DNA of 12,533 bases from assembly GCA_947623705.1 (NCBI GenBank), contig CANQHT010000031.1, positions 1 to 12,533 on the forward strand. The letters are read 5' to 3'. This DNA is from an uncultured Bacilli bacterium. Its GTDB lineage: Bacteria > Bacillota_I > Bacilli_A > RF39 > UBA660. A program made the translations under genes and the position numbers. Below are positions 8,025 to 12,328 of this stretch, piece by piece. Under the pieces are notes generated by a model, which did not search any database, was not told where the DNA came from, and saw only the letters and a list, made by a program, of their open reading frames with translations. Position 1 is the first letter of the stretch. Every line of letters starts with the position of its first letter.

Positions 8025-8117
8025 GAGATTTTCCAATCTCAATGTGGCTATGTTTCAATGAATATCCTAAATAAATTAGAATATCATGACAGCATATTAA
8101 GTAATTTCTTACTTAAC
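7983..8117 (-). ncRNA. Candidate structured small RNA or attenuated leader, about 135 nt
   Basis: No protein frame is evident here. From a predicted start near 8117 the minus-strand transcript folds into a row of clean hairpins. Hairpin 1 is TTAAGTAA-GAAA-TTACTTAA (8116-8097), an 8-bp perfect stem with a GNRA loop right at the 5' end. Hairpin 2 is GATATTCTAA-TTTAT-TTAGGATATT (8085-8061), 10 bp including two G-U pairs. Hairpin 3 is GAGATT-GGAA-AATCTC (8040-8025), a perfect stem with a second GNRA loop. The terminator stem follows. Single-stranded linkers lie at 8096-8086 and 8060-8041 and contain the direct repeat CATTGA. I do not recognise it as SRP RNA, 6S RNA, tmRNA, RNase P RNA or a common riboswitch. 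It may act in trans, or in cis on the rlmN operon, which begins 69 bases beyond the terminator. Confidence 0.55.
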
Positions 8118-8123
8118 AAATTG

Positions 8124-8152
8124 AGTATAACATAATTGTCTTAAATTTTCAA
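8124..8152 (-). promoter_or_regulatory. Strong sigma-A promoter driving the structured RNA
   Basis: TTGAAA (8152-8147), a 17-bp spacer, then TATACT (8129-8124) with an upstream TG giving an extended -10 (TGTTATACT). It is one of the best promoters in the window and points at the hairpin-rich stretch and, beyond the terminator, at rlmN. Confidence 0.7.
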
Positions 8153-8203
8153 CATTTTTGTCTGAATAACTCCACATTTCATTAATTACCAATTTTTACC
8201 ATT

Positions 8204-8209
8204 TATAAT
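8204..8209 (+). promoter_or_regulatory. Candidate -10 element of the tandem-HTH regulator gene
   Basis: A perfect TATAAT 22 bp before the ATG at 8232, with no convincing -35 at 17 bp (ATTAAT at 8181-8186). The transcript would begin near 8216, just ahead of the AGGAAG ribosome-binding site. The rest of 8153-8231 shows no further structure. Confidence 0.35.
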
Positions 8210-8231
8210 TACGCTTAGGAAGTGCTTAAAA

Positions 8232-8693
8232 ATGGAAAAAATAAATATTCAAAATATAAGATTATTAAGAGAAGATAAAGACTTAAATCAAAAAGATATT
8301 GCTAATGTTTTGCAAATTGACCGGACGACTTATACTTCTTATGAAATAGGTAGAGATACCATTCCTTTAAAACATTTAAATACTTTATGTAATTATTTTG
8401 ATATCTCCGTGGATTATGCTTTAGGTTTAAATAAACATAAGAATTATCCCAAAATGCGCATTAATATTGATGCAAAATTAATGGCAGAAAGATTAAAGGA
8501 ACTAAGAAAAGAGCAAAAATTAACCCAAATGGCGATGGCAAAAGTATTAAATACCTCAAGAAGTACCTGGACCGGCTATGAATATGGGCATTATCAAATA
8601 TCTACCACTCTTTTATTTGGTCTTGCTAGTAAGTATCATCGTTCTATGGATTATTTACTTGGTAAAATTGATGATAAAAATGCTTTAAAATAA
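8232..8693 (+). CDS. Tandem double Cro/C1-type helix-turn-helix protein
   Basis: A 153-residue protein that is nothing but two XRE/HTH_3 DNA-binding domains in a row: domain 1 about 7-67 and domain 2 about 84-146, joined by a short basic linker. Each copy has the same landmarks: R-L-R/K-E-x(3-4)-L-x-Q at its start, the helix-turn-helix (QKDIANVLQIDRTTYTSYE and QMAMAKVLNTSRSTWTGYE), YE.G, and D-Y-x-L-G at its end, so an internal duplication is likely. There is no ligand, protease or membrane domain. One chain could bind two half-sites as a built-in dimer. The ATG at 8232 has AGGAAG about eight bases upstream. Stop TAA; no terminator is visible before the next gene. Role unknown; transcriptional repressor is the safest inference. 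Confidence 0.9.
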   Translation: MEKINIQNIRLLREDKDLNQKDIANVLQIDRTTYTSYEIGRDTIPLKHLNTLCNYFDISVDYALGLNKHKNYPKMRINIDAKLMAERLKELRKEQKLTQMAMAKVLNTSRSTWTGYEYGHYQISTTLLFGLASKYHRSMDYLLGKIDDKNALK

Positions 8694-8764
8694 GAAATAT
8701 TCCTAATTAATTACACAGATTCTTTTTCATTAACATAAAATATTATGAATTGAAAGGAAGGATT

Positions 8765-8971
8765 ATGACTAAAGGAATATTAACAGCGCGAGAACAAGAA
8801 GTTTTTGAATTATTAGTTTTAAATAAAACAACGAAAGAAATTGCTGAATTTTTAGGAATAAGTGAAAAAACTGTCCGTAATCATATTTCCAATACGATGC
8901 AAAAATTAGGAGTTAAAAGTCGGGCTCAAGCTGTTGTCGAATTATTAAAATTAGGTGAACTCGCCATATAA
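8765..8971 (+). CDS. Stand-alone GerE/LuxR-type helix-turn-helix regulator
   Basis: A 68-residue protein consisting only of a LuxR C-terminal domain. LTAREQEVFELL (6-17) is the conserved first helix, TTKEIAEFLGIS (22-33) the scaffold helix, and EKTVRNHISNTMQKLGV (34-50) the recognition helix with the family V.NH......KL pattern. It has no receiver or sensor domain and matches in size the Bacillus sporulation regulator GerE (about 74 residues). Start choice: a TTG at 8750 is in frame, but AAAGGA lies six bases before the ATG at 8765, so the ATG is preferred. A terminator follows. The next gene is a GerM-like protein; in Bacillus subtilis gerE and gerM also lie close together (recalled knowledge), which supports a real relationship. 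Whether this organism sporulates cannot be judged here. Confidence 0.88.
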   Translation: MTKGILTAREQEVFELLVLNKTTKEIAEFLGISEKTVRNHISNTMQKLGVKSRAQAVVELLKLGELAI

Positions 8972-8976
8972 CTTGG

Positions 8977-9003
8977 AAGAAATGGTCTATTCATTTCTTT
9001 TTT
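8977..9003 (+). terminator. Terminator after the GerE-like gene
   Basis: AAGAAATG (8977-8984) pairs with CATTTCTT (8992-8999) around a 7-nt loop, an 8-bp perfect stem, followed by a run of T to 9003. It begins six bases past the GerE-like stop codon and separates this gene from the GerM-like gene. Confidence 0.65.
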
Positions 9004-9049
9004 AGTGTTAGAATTTTTTTTAGAAAATATAATTAATTAGGTGGTTACA

Positions 9050-9979
9050 TTGTTAACAAAATTCGCTTATAAAAAATTTTTGATTGTTACTTTATCTTTA
9101 ATATTCTTATTAATTATTTATTTGTATCCAAGCCGGGAATTAAAAAATATTGAGACCACACTTACTTATAGTGATCCAGTTACGATGCCCATATATTTAA
9201 TTGATGATAATAATTTAGTCAGTCGTTTTGAAGTTATTAAAAAAAGTAATGATATCGATACCGAAATTTTAGAAGTTATTGAAAATTTAACTATTAATCA
9301 CGATAATGCGCATATTCCCGATAATTTTCGGAAAGTTATTCCCGAGAATACTAAAGTTTTATCCAAAGACTTAAATGATGGCTTATTAAAAATAAATTTT
9401 TCGAAAGAATTATTAAATGTCGATAAAAATAATGAAGAAAAAATGCTCGAAGCTATAATTTTCTCTTTAACCGAAATTAAAGGGGTCGATAAAATAATGA
9501 TTTTTATTGAAGGTGAAAATTTAAAAACCCTACCCCATAGTAAAAAAGTATTACCCAATATTTTAGACCGTAGTTATGGTATTAATAAAGTTTATGAATT
9601 AGATAGTATGAAAGATATTTCCAAAGTTACTACTTATTATATAAGTAAGGTTGATGGTTATTCTTATTATACTCCGGTGACCACTATTGCTAATTCGCAA
9701 AATGAAAAGGTCGAAATAATTATTGAAAAATTAAAAACCTCCCCGACTTACCAAACCAATTTAGTTAGTTATCTTACCGCCTCAGCTGAATTACTCGATT
9801 ATGAAATATTAGAAAATTCGGTTAATTTAAGTTTTAATAATGAAGTTTTATCTTTAGATGGTGATTCGATTATCGAAGAAGTCAAGTATTCGATTGCTCT
9901 ATCCATAAGAGATACTTATAACATTAATGAAACAATATTTTTTGTCGATAATAATTTAATTGATGTCTCTTTTATCTAA
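9050..9979 (+). CDS. Membrane-anchored protein with two GerMN (sporulation/spore germination) domains
   Basis: A 309-residue protein with an N-terminal membrane anchor (about 9-26, no lipobox Cys) and an extracytoplasmic body of two GerMN-like repeats, about 46-157 and 194-300. Each has an opening strand (VTMPIYLID; KVTTYYISK), a middle stretch before a helix, a strand LLKINFSKELL / SVNLSFNNEVL, then a helix ending in a hydrophobic strand (DKIMIFIEG; NETIFFVDN). Family knowledge: Bacillus GerM has this anchor-plus-two-GerMN layout and helps fix the sporulation channel, though GerMN proteins also occur in non-sporulators. Start choice: the upstream in-frame GTG at 9041 lies within the TTAGGTGG ribosome-binding site, so the TTG at 9050, five bases after it, is the likely start. 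The missing lipobox differs from typical lipoprotein GerM. Stop TAA. Confidence 0.82.
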   Translation: MLTKFAYKKFLIVTLSLIFLLIIYLYPSRELKNIETTLTYSDPVTMPIYLIDDNNLVSRFEVIKKSNDIDTEILEVIENLTINHDNAHIPDNFRKVIPENTKVLSKDLNDGLLKINFSKELLNVDKNNEEKMLEAIIFSLTEIKGVDKIMIFIEGENLKTLPHSKKVLPNILDRSYGINKVYELDSMKDISKVTTYYISKVDGYSYYTPVTTIANSQNEKVEIIIEKLKTSPTYQTNLVSYLTASAELLDYEILENSVNLSFNNEVLSLDGDSIIEEVKYSIALSIRDTYNINETIFFVDNNLIDVSFI

Positions 9980-9985
9980 ACAGTC

Positions 9986-10010
9986 ATATTTAGTATTCAA
10001 TATCTTTTTT
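9986..10010 (+). terminator. Weak terminator after the GerM-like gene
   Basis: ATATT (9986-9990) and AATAT (9999-10003) form a 5-bp A/T stem with an 8-nt loop, then C and six T. It sits between two convergent genes; no U-rich tract is seen for the opposite direction. Confidence 0.35.
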
Positions 10011-10018
10011 AGTTGTTT

Positions 10019-10870
10019 TTACTTCATTTCAATTTCTTTTTCAGATGTATATTCATAATTTAATGCATTATTACTAGTTATAACACTTTCACCCAACTCT
10101 TTTTCTAATTCTTTTCTAGCATTGCCAGCAATTTTACCACCTCGTCTAGCAACTACAATATTTTCATCCAACCCTTTGGGATTATTCTTTTTAGCTATTT
10201 CTCTAGCGGAGATTTCACCTAAATCAGCTAGTGTTACTTCAACATCACTCATATTATCTCTTAGAGATTCTTTTCTAAGACCTTTAAACGTTTTATATTC
10301 TTTTGCTGTCATTCCAGACCATTCTTTATAAATTTCATTTGTTAAAATTGCATATTCTTTGGCCTCAGTAATTCCGCCATCTTTCCATACATCAGTGAGC
10401 TCTTTTCTATCTTGAATTCCTTTAACTCTCTTAGAAATCCACTTTTCATCATAACCTTTGAATCTATATAAATCCATTGCCCTTTGTACCGCTAATGAGG
10501 GATCAAATGTTTCGTCTATTCTTTCACTTCCTAATTTTGCTAACCACTCCCTAATAGGTTCAGCATTTCTACTGGGAATTGATTCAATTATTCTAAACAT
10601 TCCTTCAATATCAACAACATCCGTTAAACGATATTTGCCATCTTGGGCTTTTAGTTTCAACTGGTCACAATTTGTGACCGTTTCATTTCCTTCGTCTTTT
10701 AAACGGCCTTTTAAAACATTCCAATAATGTCTAGGATTTTTACTATCAGTTAGAACTCTTACAATATCTACAACACTAATAAAATATTTTTCACTTTCTT
10801 TATCCCAAACAGTTCTAATTGTTTCATTATTAAATATTTTGTTAATTAAATGCATTTTATCTTGATTCAT
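10019..10870 (-). CDS. BRO-N / DinD-like protein (phage antirepressor-type)
   Basis: A 283-residue protein with an N-terminal BRO-N-like domain (about 15-115: TIRTVWDKESEKYFISVVDIV, split by meaning at VWDKE and FISVVDIV; RHYWNVLK; REWLAKLG) and the C-terminal region seen in DinD and BRO-type antirepressors (about 120-270: RFKGYDEKWI, ELTDVWKDGGI, FKGLRKESLRDNMSD, EISAREIAKKNNPKG, ARRGGKIAGNARKELE). BRO-N is a DNA-binding fold common in phages and mobile elements; E. coli DinD, of similar layout, is damage-inducible and acts against RecA (family knowledge). The gene looks clearly less AT-rich than its neighbours, with more GC-ending codons, which suggests horizontal acquisition. The ATG at 10870 has a strong AGGAGG seven bases upstream. 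Its promoter contains a LexA-like palindrome. The nearby tRNA-Arg also fits an element insertion region. Confidence 0.87.
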   Translation of the reverse strand: MNQDKMHLINKIFNNETIRTVWDKESEKYFISVVDIVRVLTDSKNPRHYWNVLKGRLKDEGNETVTNCDQLKLKAQDGKYRLTDVVDIEGMFRIIESIPSRNAEPIREWLAKLGSERIDETFDPSLAVQRAMDLYRFKGYDEKWISKRVKGIQDRKELTDVWKDGGITEAKEYAILTNEIYKEWSGMTAKEYKTFKGLRKESLRDNMSDVEVTLADLGEISAREIAKKNNPKGLDENIVVARRGGKIAGNARKELEKELGESVITSNNALNYEYTSEKEIEMK

Positions 10871-10891
10871 AAGATACCTCCTGTGTTATAT

Positions 10892-10920
10892 ATTATAGCA
10901 AACATATGTTTATAATTCAA
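10892..10920 (-). promoter_or_regulatory. Promoter of the BRO/DinD-like gene with a LexA-like operator
   Basis: TTGAAT (10920-10915), 17-bp spacer, TATAAT (10897-10892). The spacer holds the perfect 12-bp palindrome AAACATATGTTT (10900-10911). With flanking bases it reads C-A-AACATATGTT-T-A, matching 11 of 14 positions of the Gram-positive LexA/DinR box CGAACATATGTTCG (established consensus). A repressor bound here would block RNA polymerase, so SOS induction is a fair inference. The outer G and C of the consensus are changed, so another palindrome-binding repressor is possible. Confidence 0.6.
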
Positions 10921-11043
10921 TGCAAGATTTAATAATTAATTATAATTTTTATAAATATTCATTTATTTTATATTTCTTATCGCCGATTTCATAATTTAAC
11001 TTTTTCAATATTTTTATCTTTTTCAATTTTTGACTATTTTTTA

Positions 11044-11072
11044 TTGAAATCTTCCAAATATTGTTATATAAT
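11044..11072 (+). promoter_or_regulatory. Sigma-A promoter of tRNA-Arg
   Basis: TTGAAA (11044-11049), exact 17-bp spacer, TATAAT (11067-11072). The tRNA 5' end at 11088 lies 16 bases further on. The stretch 10921-11043 before it is simple AT-rich sequence in which I see no gene. Confidence 0.8.
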
Positions 11073-11087
11073 CTAATTGTTCCAGAC

Positions 11088-11164
11088 GTCTCCGTAGCTC
11101 AGCTGGATAGAGCAATCGCCTTCTAAGCGATCGGTCAGGTGTTCGAATCACCTCGGGGACACCA
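11088..11164 (+). tRNA. tRNA-Arg (anticodon UCU)
   Basis: A complete 77-nt cloverleaf including an encoded CCA. Acceptor GTCTCCG pairs with CGGGGAC (one U-G pair); D stem GCTC/GAGC; anticodon stem ATCGC/GCGAT with loop CTTCTAA, giving anticodon TCT, which reads AGA, the main Arg codon expected in an AT-rich genome; variable loop CGGTC; T stem AGGTG/CACCT with loop TTCGAAT. Discriminator base is A. It has its own promoter and terminator, so it is transcribed as a single-gene unit. tRNA genes are frequent integration sites; no duplicated 3' end of this tRNA is visible in the window. Confidence 0.97.
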
Positions 11165-11204
11165 TAATATTGTAATAACTTTTTACAACTAAAAGATTAC
11201 ATAG

Positions 11205-11232
11205 AAAAACGACTCTAACCGGTCGCTTTTTT
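11205..11232 (+). terminator. Terminator of tRNA-Arg
   Basis: CGAC (11210-11213) pairs with GTCG (11222-11225) around an 8-nt loop. Beyond one A-C mismatch the stem is extended by A/T pairs (A run at 11205-11208 with the T run), followed by six T at 11227-11232. The A/T arms could also serve the convergent minus-strand gene that ends at 11238. Confidence 0.65.
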
Positions 11233-11237
11233 GTTAT

Positions 11238-11609
11238 TTATTCAATAGTAATTTCGACAATATTTGATGTAAATTTAAAAACAATCATTACTAAAAACAA
11301 GATTAAACCTACAGTAGCGGCTTTAACTAAATAATTAGCTTGCCAACTATACTTCTTATTATTATTAATTAAGAAATATAAAGCATATCCTACAGGAAAG
11401 AATACTATACCAACTATTATAAAAACTATTTTTTGAATAAAAGGTTTTTCATCATATAAATCAATATTATCTTCTAAAACATCTTTTTTATATTTTTCAA
11501 ATTCCTTTTGCATTTGACCTTTCAATTTTTTCCTAGTTGTCTCATCAATATTAACCTCTTCAACTACTTTTTCTACTACATCATCAATTTTTCCTTTTTT
11601 GTTTGCCAT
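11238..11609 (-). CDS. Small two-helix membrane protein of unknown function
   Basis: 123 residues. The N-terminal half (1-55) is highly charged, rich in Lys, Glu and Asp, and probably helical or coiled-coil (VVEKVVEEV; TRKKLKGQMQKEFEKYKKDV). Two hydrophobic segments follow at about 59-80 and 94-112, linked by a short Asn/Lys loop, with a short tail. I recognise no family. Topology is probably with the charged N-terminus in the cytoplasm. The ATG at 11609 has the strong ribosome-binding site GGAGGAG eight bases upstream, and stop TAA, so it is very likely a real gene. It stands alone, convergent with the tRNA gene. No clear promoter is seen; an inverted repeat TTTACA-N7-TGTAAA lies upstream at 11687-11705. 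Confidence 0.85.
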   Translation of the reverse strand: MANKKGKIDDVVEKVVEEVNIDETTRKKLKGQMQKEFEKYKKDVLEDNIDLYDEKPFIQKIVFIIVGIVFFPVGYALYFLINNNKKYSWQANYLVKAATVGLILFLVMIVFKFTSNIVEITIE

Positions 11610-11728
11610 TCTTCGTTACTCCTCCTTCATTCCCATCTATATTATTAACATACATTTATTAGTTTTTAAAGTCTAAATGCATACTATTTACATCATACTT
11701 GTAAACTAATATTTTTAATTACCTTGAC

Positions 11729-11757
11729 TTGCTAAAAAATAACTTTTATGTTATTAT
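11729..11757 (+). promoter_or_regulatory. Promoter of antisense RNA, copy A
   Basis: TTGCTA (11729-11734), 17-bp spacer, TATTAT (11752-11757) with TG at 11749-11750 giving an extended -10. The same arrangement recurs at the matching place in copy B, which strengthens both calls. Confidence 0.6.
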
Positions 11758-11784
11758 GAATATGTCAAGGAAACTTGAATAAAA

Positions 11785-11826
11785 TAAAAAAGGAACACTT
11801 AATATTTTGCATTGTTGGGTGTTACC
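11785..11826 (-). terminator. Terminator of peptide mRNA, copy A
   Basis: Minus strand: GGTAACACCC (11826-11817) pairs with AAGTGTTCC (11800-11792), 9 bp with one bulged base, followed by a T tract (11791-11785). It ends the peptide mRNA close to the 5' end of the antisense RNA, giving roughly 85-90 bp of overlap. Confidence 0.55.
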
Positions 11827-11841
11827 AATTTGATTGTTTTT

Positions 11842-11872
11842 ACCTAATTCATTTGATGAGTTAGGTATTTTT
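11842..11872 (+). terminator. Terminator of antisense RNA, copy A
   Basis: ACCTAATTCAT (11842-11852), loop TTG, ATGAGTTAGGT (11856-11866), then ATTTTT. It is a strong 11-bp stem with a U-run only in the plus direction. Confidence 0.7.
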
Positions 11873-11874
11873 CT

Positions 11875-11958
11875 TTATTTTATTGCAATAAATAGTAATA
11901 ATAATAGAAGAAAAATTATTATTACTAAAGAACAGATTAATAAATCTTTCTTTTTCAT
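11875..11958 (-). CDS. Small hydrophobic peptide, candidate type I toxin, copy A
   Basis: A 27-residue peptide: MKKKDLLICS, then an unbroken hydrophobic stretch of Ile, Leu, Val and Phe (about 10-26), ending AIK. It has a basic N-terminus and a single membrane span with no soluble domain, as in pore-forming type I toxins. The ATG at 11958 is preceded by the strong ribosome-binding site AGGGGAGG. A longer in-frame reading frame starts at TTG 12057 but would include the promoter -10 and the ribosome-binding site, so it is rejected. Expression is from its own promoter at 12022-12030 with a leader of about 57 nt, which starts with the hairpin AACCT-TAAT-AGGTT. The antisense RNA covers its 3' UTR. 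I cannot place it in Fst, TxpA, Ibs or another named family. Function is inferred from architecture only. Confidence 0.72.
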   Translation of the reverse strand: MKKKDLLICSLVIIIFLLLLLLFIAIK

Positions 11959-12086
11959 AATAACCGCCTCCCCTCTTTTATAGAAGTTTAGCAACACCCA
12001 ACCTATTAAGGTTCCATAAATATTATACCAAACATTTGTCATTAAAGTACCGGACAAAAAAGAAATTTCAACAATTACGTTGAATT
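11908..12086. repeat. Tandem duplication, unit 1, identical part (179 bp)
   Basis: Identical base for base to 12278-12456, at an offset of 370 bp. It covers most of the peptide gene, its leader, its promoter and about 55 bp further upstream. The remainder of the approximately 370-bp unit (11729-11907) is related to 12095-12277 but diverged. Perfect identity in AT-rich DNA points to recent duplication or gene conversion. Confidence 0.95.
12022..12030 (-). promoter_or_regulatory. Extended -10 promoter of peptide mRNA, copy A
   Basis: TGGTATAAT (12030-12022), a perfect extended -10. No good -35 at 17 bp (GTACTT). Predicted transcript start near 12015, so the mRNA would begin GGAACCTTAATAGGTTGGGT. 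Confidence 0.6.
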
Positions 12087-12094
12087 CGATCGAC

Positions 12095-12123
12095 TTGTCA
12101 AAAATTTAATTTTATGTTATTAT
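12095..12123 (+). promoter_or_regulatory. Promoter of antisense RNA, copy B
   Basis: TTGTCA (12095-12100), 17-bp spacer, TATTAT (12118-12123) with TG at 12115-12116. Its -35 box is closer to consensus than that of copy A, so antisense B may be made in larger amount. Confidence 0.65.
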
Positions 12124-12150
12124 GAATATGTCAAAGAAATTGACATAAAA

Positions 12151-12192
12151 TAAAAAAGGAACACTTAATATTTTACGTTGTTGAGTGTTGCC
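12151..12192 (-). terminator. Terminator of peptide mRNA, copy B
   Basis: Minus strand: GGCAACACTC (12192-12183) pairs with AAGTGTTCC (12166-12158) with one bulged base, followed by a T tract (12157-12152). One change relative to copy A turns a G-U pair into A-U. Confidence 0.55.
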
Positions 12193-12209
12193 AAATAATT
12201 TGTTGATTT

Positions 12210-12240
12210 CCACCTAAATCATAAATGAGTTAGGTGGATT
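12210..12240 (+). terminator. Terminator of antisense RNA, copy B
   Basis: CCACCTAA (12210-12217) pairs with TTAGGTGG (12230-12237), and inside an A-G mismatch TCA pairs with TGA around the loop TAAA; then ATTTATTTTATT. Relative to copy A the outer stem has gained CC on one arm and GG on the other, a paired change that supports the structure. Confidence 0.7.
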
Positions 12241-12247
12241 TATTTTA

Positions 12248-12328
12248 TTATATTAAAATAAATATTAATAGTAACAAAAGAAAAATTATTATTACTAAAG
12301 AACAGATTAATAAATCTTTCTTTTTCAT
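12248..12328 (-). CDS. Small hydrophobic peptide, candidate type I toxin, copy B
   Basis: A 26-residue peptide identical to copy A over the first 21 residues and ending IFILI instead of LFIAIK, so it lacks the terminal Lys. It shares the same AGGGGAGG ribosome-binding site before the ATG at 12328 and the same leader and promoter. DNA identity with copy A begins at 12278 and covers most of the coding sequence; the last ten codons have changed while remaining hydrophobic. That is what selection to keep a membrane peptide would give. The longer in-frame TTG start at 12502 is rejected because it would run through the promoter. Confidence 0.72.
   Translation of the reverse strand: MKKKDLLICSLVIIIFLLLLLIFILI

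Larger units (their letters stand above)
11764..11872 (+). ncRNA. Candidate antisense antitoxin RNA, copy A (about 110 nt)
   Basis: It runs from the predicted start near 11764 to the T tract after the hairpin ACCTAATTCAT-TTG-ATGAGTTAGGT (11842-11866), an 11-bp stem with one G-U pair. It ends three bases short of the peptide stop codon and is thus fully complementary to the 3' UTR of the convergent peptide mRNA. It has no plausible reading frame. 3'-overlapping antisense RNAs of this size are the antitoxins of type I systems such as TxpA/RatA and BsrG/SR4 (established knowledge). That this one acts the same way is inference. Confidence 0.65.
12130..12243 (+). ncRNA. Candidate antisense antitoxin RNA, copy B (about 110 nt)
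   Basis: Same layout as copy A: start near 12130, the shared segment AAAAAAGGAACACTTAATA at its 5' part, and a terminator hairpin at 12210-12237. It is complementary to the 3' UTR of peptide B mRNA. The middle part (12193-12209) hardly matches copy A, so the two antisense RNAs may each act best on their own mRNA. Confidence 0.62.

Noticed and set aside
7983..8117. Structured RNA as a tracrRNA of a type II CRISPR system
   Set aside because: Promoter, hairpins and terminator fit superficially, but there is no CRISPR array, no cas gene and no unpaired anti-repeat; the 5' end is a closed hairpin.
9041..9049. GTG at 9041 as start of the GerM-like gene
   Set aside because: The GTG is part of the TTAGGTGG ribosome-binding site; the TTG at 9050 has correct spacing.
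10945..11087. Open minus-strand frame between the BRO promoter and the tRNA, with a protein-like end (NYEIGDKKYKINEYL)
   Set aside because: About 47 codons open, but no start codon with a ribosome-binding site; read backwards it runs into the tRNA gene and overlaps the tRNA promoter. It could be a decayed gene end but cannot be supported.
11875..12057. 60-residue frame extending the copy A peptide upstream (and the 84-residue frame 12248-12502 for copy B)
   Set aside because: Both extended frames begin at TTG without a ribosome-binding site and would translate through the -10 promoter element, the leader hairpin and the strong AGGGGAGG site just before the internal ATG. The short peptides are the better call.
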